A program made the position numbers and the translations under genes. A DNA stretch of 64,000 nucleotides from the NCBI RefSeq assembly GCF_002901705.1, contig NZ_PPPV01000016.1, positions 454,722 through 518,721 of the forward strand. Reading direction: 5' to 3'. The notes beneath the pieces are model-generated. The model was not told the DNA's origin. It made no database searches and was given only the letters and a program-made list of their open reading frames with translations. Origin of the DNA: Staphylococcus lugdunensis. Lineage in GTDB: Bacteria > Bacillota > Bacilli > Staphylococcales > Staphylococcaceae. Below are positions 35,339 through 47,382 of the stretch, piece by piece (position 1 is the stretch's first letter; each line of letters opens with the position of its first letter).

Positions 35339-37180
35339 ATGAAAAAGACTTTCATATCACTCTTATCCGCAACAGTTATACTTTCAGGTTGTGGCGTTGG
35401 CGAACATCAAAATAATAATTCTAATCATGATGCTAAAGGTGTGAACACTTCAAATGTTAAAATCAAAAATTATAACCAAGCATCATCTGCGCTGCAAATA
35501 GATAATTCAAAATGGAAATATGATAGTAAAAATAACGTTTATTATCAACTAAATATAAGTTATGTCTCCAATCCCCAAGCTAAAAATGTAAAAAAATTAG
35601 GTATCTATGTACCAGCTGCTTATTTCAAAGGTAAAAAGAATCATAATGGGACATATACCGTTACTGTAAACGATGCTAAGAAAGTTAACGGCTATTCTGC
35701 TAGAACAGCACCTATCGTTTATCCAGTCAATACACCTGGTTATGCCGAACAAAGTGCACCTACGTCATATCGTTATAGTAATATTTCTAAGTATATGAAA
35801 GCTGGATTCATATATGTTGAAGCAGGATTACGAGGACGTAGTATGAGCATGGGCAATAACAGCAGTAATGCATCAACTAAATCATATGAAACCGGTTCTC
35901 CTTGGGGTGTAACCGATCTTAAAGCAGCAATCAGATATTACCGTTTCAACGATAGTAGTCTACCAGGTAACAGTAGTAAGATTTATACTTTTGGTCATAG
36001 TGGCGGTGGTGCTCAAAGTGCTATTGCCGGTGCATCAGGTGATAGCAAGCTCTACTATAAATATTTAGAACAAATTGGCGCAGCCATGACAGATAAAAAT
36101 GGAAAATATATCAGTGATAAAATTGACGGTGCTATGGCGTGGTGCCCTATTACAAGTCTAGATCAAGCCGATGCTGCTTATGAATGGCAAATGGGACAAT
36201 ATGGTAATGAAGGTAATCGCAAGAAAAATTCATTCCAAAAACAATTATCAACCGATTTAGCATCATCTTATGCAAGCTACTTAAATAAACTAAATCTGAA
36301 AAATGGAAATACTACATTATCATTAACTAAATCTAAAAATGGTCAATATACTGAAGGCTCATATGCTAAATATCTAAAAAAAGAAATTGAAGATTCAGCT
36401 ACAGAATTCTTAAATAATACAACATTCCCTTACAAACAAAATAGCACTGAGCAAGCAGGCATGGGTAATGGTGGACCTAGCGGTGGAAAACCTTCTGGCA
36501 AAATGGGATCTATGCCTCAAATGAGAAAACAATCTTCAAATAAAACATACAAAACAATGGATGCTTACTTAAAAGATCTAAATAAAAAAGGCACATGGAT
36601 TACGTATGATAAGAAAACAAAACGCGCACATATTACAAGTCTTAAAGACTTTGCGAAATATTATAAACAACCTTCTAAATCAGTTTCAGCCTTTGATGAT
36701 TTAAAACGTAGCCAAGCTGAAAATGAAGTGTTTGGAACATCAGGTAGTGACAGTAAATTACATTTTGATCAATCACTAGCTAAACTTTTAACAGAAAATA
36801 AATCTAACTATAGCAAACTAAATGGTTGGAATAGTAACTATGTTTCATCATATAAAAATGACTTAACAAAAACAGATAAATTAGGCACAAGCATGTCAAC
36901 AAGAATGAATATGTACAATCCAATGTATTACTTATCTGATTACTATAGCGGGTATGGTAAATCTAATGTGGCAAATCATTGGAGAATTAGAACAGGTATT
37001 CAACAAGGAGATACGGCCTTAAATACTGAAACTAATCTTTCTCTAGCTTTAAAAGAACGCGTTGGTTCTAAAAACGTTGACTTCAAAACAGTTTGGGATC
37101 AAGGTCATACAATGGCAGAAACATCAGGTAATAGTGATAGTAACTTCATCAAATGGGTAGAAAGTATTAATAAAAAATAG
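35339..37180 (+). CDS. tanA: Tannase lipoprotein
   Basis: 613 residues; start ATG with AAGGAGG 9 bases upstream. The lipoprotein signal ends ILSGCGVGE (Cys18), so it is attached outside the cell. The catalytic serine lies in the elbow FGHSGGGAQSA (S221), and late acid/histidine segments (DFKTVWDQGHTMAETSG) complete the triad. Tannases split gallate esters from hydrolysable tannins. A tannase of this size, TanA, is known from S. lugdunensis; assigning the symbol rests on the motifs, length and lipoprotein form. A low-complexity linker (GNGGPSGGKPSGKMGSMPQ) sits around residues 380-400. Confidence 0.82.
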   Translation: MKKTFISLLSATVILSGCGVGEHQNNNSNHDAKGVNTSNVKIKNYNQASSALQIDNSKWKYDSKNNVYYQLNISYVSNPQAKNVKKLGIYVPAAYFKGKKNHNGTYTVTVNDAKKVNGYSARTAPIVYPVNTPGYAEQSAPTSYRYSNISKYMKAGFIYVEAGLRGRSMSMGNNSSNASTKSYETGSPWGVTDLKAAIRYYRFNDSSLPGNSSKIYTFGHSGGGAQSAIAGASGDSKLYYKYLEQIGAAMTDKNGKYISDKIDGAMAWCPITSLDQADAAYEWQMGQYGNEGNRKKNSFQKQLSTDLASSYASYLNKLNLKNGNTTLSLTKSKNGQYTEGSYAKYLKKEIEDSATEFLNNTTFPYKQNSTEQAGMGNGGPSGGKPSGKMGSMPQMRKQSSNKTYKTMDAYLKDLNKKGTWITYDKKTKRAHITSLKDFAKYYKQPSKSVSAFDDLKRSQAENEVFGTSGSDSKLHFDQSLAKLLTENKSNYSKLNGWNSNYVSSYKNDLTKTDKLGTSMSTRMNMYNPMYYLSDYYSGYGKSNVANHWRIRTGIQQGDTALNTETNLSLALKERVGSKNVDFKTVWDQGHTMAETSGNSDSNFIKWVESINKK

Positions 37181-37195
37181 CTAAATGTATTAAAC

Positions 37196-37345
37196 AGCCT
37201 AAAACATCATCATGTTTTAGGCTGTGAACTAATGATTGGCAGTAGTTGACTCAATTGAAAATATGCTTATAGCATGCTTTTTCAATCTTAGTCAACCTTG
37301 CCAGAGCTGGACTAAGAATTCATAATGAATTCTGTTCAGCTCTCT
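37196..37345. repeat. Dispersed intergenic hairpin repeat, copy 4 (inverted orientation)
   Basis: Reads the other way: AAAACATCATCATGTTTT, GGCAGTAGTTGACTCAATTGAAAA paired with the TTTTTCAATCTTAGTCAA arm, then GAATTCATAATGAATTC flanked by GAGCTGGAC and GTTCAGCTC. It sits between the convergent tannase and bglA genes. Confidence 0.8.
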
Positions 37346-37352
37346 TTTTAAT

Positions 37353-40720
<3,368 letters not shown>

Positions 40721-40763
40721 AACACAACCTCCCAATCTATTTAATTTTTATTTATCCCAAATA

Positions 40764-40777
40764 TGGAAACCCTTACA
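40764..40777. promoter_or_regulatory. Possible catabolite-responsive element (weak)
   Basis: TGGAAACCCTTACA matches the cre consensus TGWAANCGNTNWCA at all but two positions. It lies in the divergent promoter region of the PTS and GntR genes, where carbon repression is expected. Confidence 0.3.
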
Positions 40778-40788
40778 CAACTCATTAT

Positions 40789-40843
40789 AATTATACCGGT
40801 ACAATTTGTAAATCGTTTTTATACAATTATACCGGTACAATTT
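40789..40843. promoter_or_regulatory. Twin GntR operators of the beta-glucoside locus
   Basis: The same 19-bp sequence AATTATACCGGTACAATTT occurs at 40789-40807 and 40825-40843, with centres 36 bp apart. Each copy is an imperfect palindrome around ACCGGT. They lie between the divergent PTS and GntR genes. Confidence 0.8.
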
Positions 40844-40900
40844 AATTTCAGCTTATTTTTGGTATACTATATTGTAAATACAGCATTAAGGAGATTAATC

Positions 40901-41605
40901 ATGTTAAAGTACGAACATGTTGCACATGAAATTACCGCAGCTATTGCAAATGGGAAATATAAAGTTGGTGACAAACTTCCAAGCCTAGCAGAACTAAAAA
41001 TAGCGTATCAAGTGAGTAAAAGTACGATTGTTAAAGCATTAGAGTTACTTGAAAAAGATGGTATTATCTATCAAACTCGGGGCAGTGGTATATATGTTAG
41101 AAATAGCAAAAAATCTGGATATATTAATCTGTTAAAAACAAAGGGCTTTTCAGATAATTTACAAGGACATCGTGTAACAAGTAAAGTGCTTAACATCGAC
41201 ATCATACCGCCTAACGAGGAAACACAAAAACACTTACAGATAAAAGATAAAGACACACAAGTCTATTTAGTAGAGCGCATTCGTTATTTAGACGATAAGC
41301 CGCTTTGCATTGAAACTTCTTATTTCAATAAAGCATTAGTTACCACATTGGACAAAGAAGTTGCTCAAGCTTCAATATTTGATTATTTACAGACGCGTCT
41401 CAAGATAAATATTGGTTTTTCTGATATTTATTTCTATATCGACTTTTTAAACGATAATGAAGCAAATTATTTAGATTTAAACGCTCAAGATCCTTGTATG
41501 CGTCATGAACTTACATTCTATACAAGTAAAGGTGAACCTTTTGATTACTCCAATATTGTCTACCACTACAAGCATGCTAACTTTTTTATACCTATAGAAA
41601 GTTAG
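40901..41605 (+). CDS. GntR family regulator (HutC/TreR subfamily)
   Basis: 234 residues from ATG 40901 (AAGGAG 8 bases upstream; the longer frame begins in the operator region). N-terminal winged helix: MLKYEHVAHEITAAIANGKYKVGDKLPSLAELKIAYQVSKSTIVKALELLEKDGIIYQTRGSGIYVR. The C-terminal UTRA domain includes VYLVERIRYLDDKPLCIETSYFN and FDYSNIVYHYKHANF. In this subfamily the ligand is usually a sugar phosphate, here probably a phospho-beta-glucoside. It is divergent from the PTS/bglA operon and next to the twin operators. Confidence 0.9.
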   Translation: MLKYEHVAHEITAAIANGKYKVGDKLPSLAELKIAYQVSKSTIVKALELLEKDGIIYQTRGSGIYVRNSKKSGYINLLKTKGFSDNLQGHRVTSKVLNIDIIPPNEETQKHLQIKDKDTQVYLVERIRYLDDKPLCIETSYFNKALVTTLDKEVAQASIFDYLQTRLKINIGFSDIYFYIDFLNDNEANYLDLNAQDPCMRHELTFYTSKGEPFDYSNIVYHYKHANFFIPIES

Positions 41606-41632
41606 TGTCATCATAGCTTCAGTTAGCTAAAT

Positions 41633-41782
41633 ATGGGAGCGAGACAGCATTCATTATGAATTCGTAGTCCCGCTCCGGCAAGGTTGACTAGGATTGAACA
41701 CAGCAAACGTATTTTTAATCCAGTCAACTACTGCCAATATATCGTTCATAGCCTAAAACATAATGATGTCCTAGTCTCACTT
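41633..41782. repeat. Dispersed intergenic hairpin repeat, copy 5
   Basis: GGGAGCGAGACAG, ATTCATTATGAATTC, CCCGCTCC, then TTGACTAGGATTGAA paired with TTTTTAATCCAGTCAA and the CATAATGATG block; a few bases are missing in the second loop. It lies between the convergent GntR and mqo genes. Confidence 0.78.
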
Positions 41783-41786
41783 AATT

Positions 41787-41836
41787 GTAAAAAAAGAAGG
41801 CAATTTCTATTGGAATTAATAGAATTACCTTCTTCT
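41787..41836 (-). terminator. mqo terminator
   Basis: A long stem with AAGAAGG-CAATTTCTATT complementary to AATAGAATTACCTTCTT, followed on the minus strand by a U run (A-run 41787-41795). Confidence 0.78.
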
Positions 41837-41884
41837 GCTTATCAGAGACATTGATGTCACTGACTTCTGTTATCGCATTATTTA

Positions 41885-43384
41885 TTATTTTTCATCATCA
41901 TAATAACCTAATTCAAGGTCTTTAGATGTTTGACGACGTGTTTTTCTCATTAAATCAACATCTGTAATTAATGATTCACCATAAGAAGGAATCATTTCTT
42001 TTACTTTTGGTTTCCAGTCATCAGCATATTCTGGGAAGTTTCTTTCAAGAACTTCTAGTGCAACTGATACTGATGTTGATGCCCCTGGTGATTCACCAAG
42101 TAAAGCAATAACTGTATGGTCTTGTGAATTAACCACTTCTGTACCGAATTGAATAAATCCTTTGCCGTGTTCTTTAGTATCTTTGATAACTTGAACACGT
42201 TTACCAGCAGTGTATAATTCCCAATCTTCATCACGTGCTTCTGGATAGAATGTACGTAAGTGATTCATACAACCTTCTTTAGTCATAATAATTTGATCGA
42301 ATGAATATTTAAGTAATGGTAAGTTTTTAACGGCAGCCGCTAACATTGTTGTAATGTTATGTGGCTTGATAGATTTGAATAAATCTAAATTAGAACCATT
42401 TTTCAAGAATTTAGGTCCAACGTTAGCGAATGGTCCAAATAACAATGTTCTTTGACCATCGATATAACGCGCATCTAAATGCGGCACAGTCATTGGTGGT
42501 GTGCCTGGTGGCTCTTTACCATAAACTTTGGCATCATGTTGCTCGATAACTTGTGGATTTGTACAAGCTAAGAATTGACCTGTAATTGGGAATCCACCTA
42601 AGTGTTTGCTTTCAGGAATACCTGTTTTTTGTAATAATGGAATCGCTGCACCACCTGCACCAATAAATACATAGTCAGTCACTTGTGTTTGCACTTGGCC
42701 AGTAGCACGGTTGCGAATTTTCACTTCCCATTTACCGTCTTTAAGACGATTGAAATCAAGCACTTCATGGTTAAAGTGAACTTCAGCATTTGGATGTGCT
42801 TCGATATTTTTAGTCATTTTACGTGTTAACTCACCAAAGTTAACATCAGTACCTTCGTCGATTTTACTTGCAGCCATTTTACCGTCATCGACACGGCCTT
42901 CCATCATTAATGGAACCCATTTTCTCAATGTTTCTATATCTTCTGTATACTCGATATTATCAAACATTGGGAATTCTTTCATAGCTTCGTAACGTTTTTT
43001 CAAGAATTTTTGGTTATTAACGCCTCTAACAAAACTAATATGTGGTAGTGGGTTAATAAATTCTCTTGGGTTATCAATGCTACCTGATTTAACTAAATGA
43101 CCCCAAAACTGTTTAGAAATCTCGAATTCCTCATTAATTTCTTTCGCTTTTTCAATGTCAATTGAACCATCAGGTTGTTCAACAGTATAGTTCAATTCAC
43201 ATAGTGCTGCATGACCTGTACCAGCATTATGTCGTTCGTTAGAACTTTCAAGTGCAGGACGGTCCATACGTTCATAAAGCTTGATATTCCAGTTAGGTTC
43301 AAGCTCTTTTAACATAGAACCAAATGTAGTGCTTAAGACACCAGCGCCAATTAAAATGACGTCTTTTGGTTGTGAGTTTGCCAT
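41885..43384 (-). CDS. mqo: Malate:quinone oxidoreductase
   Basis: 499 residues. Mqo oxidises malate to oxaloacetate and hands electrons to menaquinone at the membrane. FAD site: VILIGAGVLSTTFGSML. Other family segments: YERMDRPALESSNERHNAGTGHAALCELNYT, FIGAGGAAIPLLQKTGIPES, GGFPITGQFLACT and ALLGESPGASTSVSVALEVL. AGAGAGGTG lies upstream. Staphylococci have two Mqo paralogues, one of which may take L-lactate (Lqo); I cannot tell from sequence alone which this is. It is a single-gene unit. Confidence 0.93.
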   Translation of the reverse strand: MANSQPKDVILIGAGVLSTTFGSMLKELEPNWNIKLYERMDRPALESSNERHNAGTGHAALCELNYTVEQPDGSIDIEKAKEINEEFEISKQFWGHLVKSGSIDNPREFINPLPHISFVRGVNNQKFLKKRYEAMKEFPMFDNIEYTEDIETLRKWVPLMMEGRVDDGKMAASKIDEGTDVNFGELTRKMTKNIEAHPNAEVHFNHEVLDFNRLKDGKWEVKIRNRATGQVQTQVTDYVFIGAGGAAIPLLQKTGIPESKHLGGFPITGQFLACTNPQVIEQHDAKVYGKEPPGTPPMTVPHLDARYIDGQRTLLFGPFANVGPKFLKNGSNLDLFKSIKPHNITTMLAAAVKNLPLLKYSFDQIIMTKEGCMNHLRTFYPEARDEDWELYTAGKRVQVIKDTKEHGKGFIQFGTEVVNSQDHTVIALLGESPGASTSVSVALEVLERNFPEYADDWKPKVKEMIPSYGESLITDVDLMRKTRRQTSKDLELGYYDDEK

Positions 43385-43689
43385 ATGTTACACCTCTCTA
43401 TTGATTACATTTAATTTATATATACAATAAATAGTGCTCTTTCCTAAAACACCCATTTATTGCTTTAATTTAGCAAATCGCTAAACTTCTAAATTAAATA
43501 AGTACTTCGTGTATAATTTTAAAGCAATATTATGAAATTGTAAATCAGTTAATCTACATCTCAAAGAAAAAAGTTATCGTACAATATAATTTAACTTCAA
43601 TAAAAATTTTGTTATAACATTTTTTACTAAAAATCCAACGTCAGCACTTAACAAGTTGTGTGACGTTGAATTTTTCATATACCTCATAT
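43385..43689. promoter_or_regulatory. mqo promoter region and ppdK-operon terminator
   Basis: AT-rich region. It contains the mqo promoter near its lower end and, at 43628-43675, a hairpin (CAACGTCA with TGACGTTG, flanked by A and T runs) that ends the ppdK/regulatory-protein transcript. No small gene seen. Confidence 0.5.
43628..43675 (-). terminator. Terminator of the ppdK operon
   Basis: CAACGTCA (43636-43643) pairs with TGACGTTG (43661-43668), flanked by A/T runs giving a U tail on the minus strand. Confidence 0.7.
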
Positions 43690-44505
43690 TTAGTATTTTG
43701 GCTGTAAAAATTTTTCAATATAAAATGCTGATTCTTCAATGGATTTATACTCTGTATTAATCACTGTGGCATTTAACTTTTTAAATACTTCCTCAGCATA
43801 TGATAACTCCTTTTTGATACGTTCTAAGCTATTATACTGAGATTCTTGCGTTAAACCCAGAGTTTCAACACGATTTTTACGTATGTTAGCTATATATTGT
43901 GGACTCGCTGTTAATCCAAAGACCTTTAATCCCTTTTGTTTAAAAACACTCTCTGGAATTGCTACTTCTGGCACCAATGGAATGTTGGCTATTTTATAAC
44001 CTTTATTAGCCAAATACATGCTTAATGGCGTTTTTGATGTTCTGGAAACACCCACGATAAGTGCATCCGCTTCTCCGATATCTGAAAAATGCTTGCCATC
44101 ATCATACTTCACTGAATATTCAATAGCCTTAATACGTTTAAAATATTCATCATTTAGTTTTCTAAGTGCGCCACTTTCTAGTAACGGTTCAGTTTGTGTC
44201 TGTTCCTGAACGATTGAAATCAATTCTGACATATAATCGACATAAGGCAGTGCTTTTTCTTCGGCAAAGCGATGTCCTAGTGAATTAAATGACGGATTCA
44301 CTAGTGTGGTCGCAACGATCGCCCCTTGTTCATGTGCTAAATTCAACACATTTAAAAATTCTTCTTCATTTTTAATATAGGGAAATTTTTTAATTTCAAC
44401 CTGTGTTAAATCCGGAAATTGTGTCAATGTGGCTTGGATCATCCGCTGTGCAGTTTCACCAATAGAATCAGAAACGATAAATAACTTTAATACATGTTGC
44501 TTCAC
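43690..44505 (-). CDS. ppsR: PPDK regulatory kinase/phosphorylase (DUF299)
   Basis: 271 residues if the GTG at 44505 is used; a GTG at 44517 is the alternative (GGAGG lies 3 or 15 bases away, so the start is uncertain). The opening LKLFIVSDSIGETAQRM and the P-loop GVSRTSKTPLSMYLA define the PEP synthase/PPDK regulatory family, which inactivates the enzyme by ADP-dependent phosphorylation of a threonine and reverses it by phosphorolysis. It overlaps or touches the end of ppdK, confirming the partnership. The symbol follows the family and is not specific to this gene. Confidence 0.9.
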   Translation of the reverse strand: MKQHVLKLFIVSDSIGETAQRMIQATLTQFPDLTQVEIKKFPYIKNEEEFLNVLNLAHEQGAIVATTLVNPSFNSLGHRFAEEKALPYVDYMSELISIVQEQTQTEPLLESGALRKLNDEYFKRIKAIEYSVKYDDGKHFSDIGEADALIVGVSRTSKTPLSMYLANKGYKIANIPLVPEVAIPESVFKQKGLKVFGLTASPQYIANIRKNRVETLGLTQESQYNSLERIKKELSYAEEVFKKLNATVINTEYKSIEESAFYIEKFLQPKY

Positions 44506-44509
44506 TATA

Positions 44510-47143
44510 CTACTCACTTTCCTCCACTTGACTTTGTGCTGTTGCAATAATTGCGCCAGGCACTCTGAATGGTGAACAAGAAACATAATCGATGCTTAAT
44601 TTATTGAATTGATGGATTGATTTCGCATCGCCACCTAATTCACCACAAACACCAATTTTAATATTCGAATTGACACGTTTGGCCTGTTCAACAGCTATTT
44701 GTATTAATCGTCCTACACCGTCTTTATCTAAAGTTTGGAACGGGTCAAGCTTCAATATATTTCTTTCAGTATACACATTTATGAATTTTCCTGCATCATC
44801 ACGTGAAAAACCATATGCTAATTGCGTTAAATCATTAGTTCCAAAACTAAAGAAATCACAATGTTCAGCTAACTCACCAGCAATAAGACATGCGCGTGGT
44901 GTTTCAATCATTGTACCTACAAGATAATCGACTTTTTCGCCAGCTTGTTGTTCTAATTTATGAATTGTTTCCACTAAATCTTCTTTTAAAACCGTAAATT
45001 CTTCAACTGTAGATACTAACGGTATCATAATTTCTGGTTTACAATTAATACCTTCTTTTTTCAATCTTATGACACTACTAATGATGGCTTCGACTTGCAT
45101 TTCATATAATTCAGGATAAGTAACGGCTAAACGACAACCACGATGACCGAGCATTGGATTTACTTCATGCAAATCAACAATACGTTTTTTCAATATGTCC
45201 TCGGAAATATTTAATTGTTGAGCAACATGTTGTATGTCTTCAGCTGAATTAGGTAAAAATTCATGTAATGGTGGATCTAATAATCGAACAATCGTTGGAC
45301 GTTCTCCTGATAATCTAAAGATGGCTTCGAAATCTTCAACCTGATATTTTTCAATTGCATTTAAAGCGTCAACACGCTCATCATATGATGACGCTAAAAT
45401 AAAACGTCTCATCTCAACTAAACGTTCTGCACCAAAGAACATATGCTCTGTTCGAACTAAACCGATACCTTTAGCACCAAATTGATAACCAGCTTCAATA
45501 TCTTGTGGCGTTTCAGCATTCATTCGTACACTTAAACGTGCCGTATCTTCAGCCCATGTCATAAATTGGTCAAAGTCTTCACTATGCTCTGCATTAACCG
45601 TTTTAATTTCACCAAAATAAATATCACCTTTGGAACCATCTACAGAAATTGTATCTCCTTCATGTAATTCACCATCTGGATAATAAACAGTCTTAGCTGA
45701 TGTATTGATTTCTAAATCTGAACATCCTGTTACACAACATTTACCCATACCACGTGCTACTACTGCTGCATGCGATGTCATACCACCATGTGTCGTAATG
45801 ATTGCTTCACTTGCAACCATACCTTCTATATCTTCTGGAGATGTCTCTGGACGCATTAATATTACTTTTTTGCCTGAATCAGCTTGTACTTTAGCATCTT
45901 CAGCAGAAAAGACGATTTGACCTGTCGCAGCCCCTGGACTTGCTGGTAACCCGAGTGTTGATATTGTAGTTGCTTCCGCTAAAGCTTTGTCATCAAAGTT
46001 AGGATGCAGTAATTGGTCAATTGCTTTAACGTCAACCTTTCGCATCGCTTCTTGTTGTGTAATTAATCCCTCATTAGCTAAATCAACCGCAATTTTAACA
46101 GCTGCTTTTGCCGTGCGTTTCCCATTACGTGTTTGCAATAAGTAAAGCTTACCGTTTTCTATCGTAAATTCAATATCCTGCATATCTTTATAATGTGCTT
46201 CTAATTGTTTTGTTACTTTGACAAAGGCTTGATGAACATCTGGCATTTGGTCGTATAACGTTTGAATATCTTGTGGCGTACGAATACCAGCTACAACGTC
46301 TTCACCTTGTGCATTCAATAAATATTCACCAAACAATCGATTCTCTCCTGTTACCGGATTACGTGTGAAAGCAACACCTGTACCGCTTTTATCACCACTA
46401 TTACCAAAGACCATTTCTTGAATATTTACTGCTGTACCTATATCATGTGGAATTTCATTTAAATCGCGATAGACACGTGCACGATCATTGTCCCATGACT
46501 TAAATACAGCCTCGATGGCTTCTTCTAACTGCTTCAATGGTTCTTGAGGGAATGGTTTACGTGCTTCCTCTAAATAAATTGTTTTAAAGCGTTCGCATAT
46601 ATCTTTTAAGCCATCTGCACTAATTGCAGCATCATTTTCAAAACCATGTCGTTGTTTATAGTCTTCAAAATATGTATCAAAAGCAACCATTGGAATATTG
46701 TAAACAACTTCGCCAAACATTTGAAGTAAGCGACGGTAACAATCATAAGCAAATCTTACATCACCCGTTTTGCTAGCAAGTGTTTCCACATTATCATCAT
46801 TAAGCCCTAAGTTTAAAATTGTATCCATCATGCCCGGCATCGAAATTTTTGCGCCACTTCTAACGGAAACTAGTAATAAGTTGGTATCTGAAGAAAAGGC
46901 TTTTCCAGTACGTTTAGTGAATGCAGCTAAATGATCAACTAACTGTGTCTTAACTTCTGTCGGTAGTTGCGCATGTTGTCTTAAATATTCGATACACGCT
47001 TCAGTAGTAATCGTAAAGCCATCGGGCACTGGCAGGCCAAGGCGTTTCATTTCTGATAAATTTGCGCCTTTGCCACCAAGTAAATCTTTCATTGTGCGTT
47101 GTCCTTCATCAAATGCATAAATATATTTTGTCAATGTGTTCAC
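44510..47143 (-). CDS. ppdK: Pyruvate, phosphate dikinase
   Basis: 877 residues, full length. It interconverts pyruvate + ATP + phosphate and PEP + AMP + PPi. N-terminal nucleotide domain: DLLGGKGANLSEMKRLGLPVP, VSVRSGAKISMPGMMDTILNLG and VFGNSGDKSGTGVAFTRNP. The swinging phosphohistidine domain holds THGGMTSHAA (H457; T455 is the expected regulatory threonine). The PEP-pyruvate barrel carries GIGLVRTEHMFF, MIETPRACLI, FSFGTNDLTQ and IGVCGELGGD with its catalytic cysteine. Operon with the regulatory protein. Its presence suggests gluconeogenic or PPi-linked growth on pyruvate or lactate, which fits mqo next door. Confidence 0.96.
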   Translation of the reverse strand: MNTLTKYIYAFDEGQRTMKDLLGGKGANLSEMKRLGLPVPDGFTITTEACIEYLRQHAQLPTEVKTQLVDHLAAFTKRTGKAFSSDTNLLLVSVRSGAKISMPGMMDTILNLGLNDDNVETLASKTGDVRFAYDCYRRLLQMFGEVVYNIPMVAFDTYFEDYKQRHGFENDAAISADGLKDICERFKTIYLEEARKPFPQEPLKQLEEAIEAVFKSWDNDRARVYRDLNEIPHDIGTAVNIQEMVFGNSGDKSGTGVAFTRNPVTGENRLFGEYLLNAQGEDVVAGIRTPQDIQTLYDQMPDVHQAFVKVTKQLEAHYKDMQDIEFTIENGKLYLLQTRNGKRTAKAAVKIAVDLANEGLITQQEAMRKVDVKAIDQLLHPNFDDKALAEATTISTLGLPASPGAATGQIVFSAEDAKVQADSGKKVILMRPETSPEDIEGMVASEAIITTHGGMTSHAAVVARGMGKCCVTGCSDLEINTSAKTVYYPDGELHEGDTISVDGSKGDIYFGEIKTVNAEHSEDFDQFMTWAEDTARLSVRMNAETPQDIEAGYQFGAKGIGLVRTEHMFFGAERLVEMRRFILASSYDERVDALNAIEKYQVEDFEAIFRLSGERPTIVRLLDPPLHEFLPNSAEDIQHVAQQLNISEDILKKRIVDLHEVNPMLGHRGCRLAVTYPELYEMQVEAIISSVIRLKKEGINCKPEIMIPLVSTVEEFTVLKEDLVETIHKLEQQAGEKVDYLVGTMIETPRACLIAGELAEHCDFFSFGTNDLTQLAYGFSRDDAGKFINVYTERNILKLDPFQTLDKDGVGRLIQIAVEQAKRVNSNIKIGVCGELGGDAKSIHQFNKLSIDYVSCSPFRVPGAIIATAQSQVEESE

Positions 47144-47328
47144 CTCATATTATTATGTCATACTAATTATTTTAAAGTATGTCATAAATGTGTGATTTTT
47201 ACAACAATAACATATATAAAATGAAATATTATATACTTTTAAAGTCACATTTCAGTAACATTATTAGTCTTTTTGAATGTGTATGCAGTAATCAAATTAT
47301 TGTGTCATACTATTTTGAATAGTACATA

Positions 47329-47367
47329 AAAAAACCGTAAAGCATGCTTCAACATCCTTTACGGTTA
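47329..47367 (-). terminator. Terminator of the acyl-CoA synthetase gene
   Basis: A 10-bp perfect stem AACCGTAAAG with CTTTACGGTT (47333-47342 and 47357-47366) and an eight-base A run giving the U tail on the minus strand. Confidence 0.85.
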
Positions 47368-47382
47368 AGTTAATATAACAGT

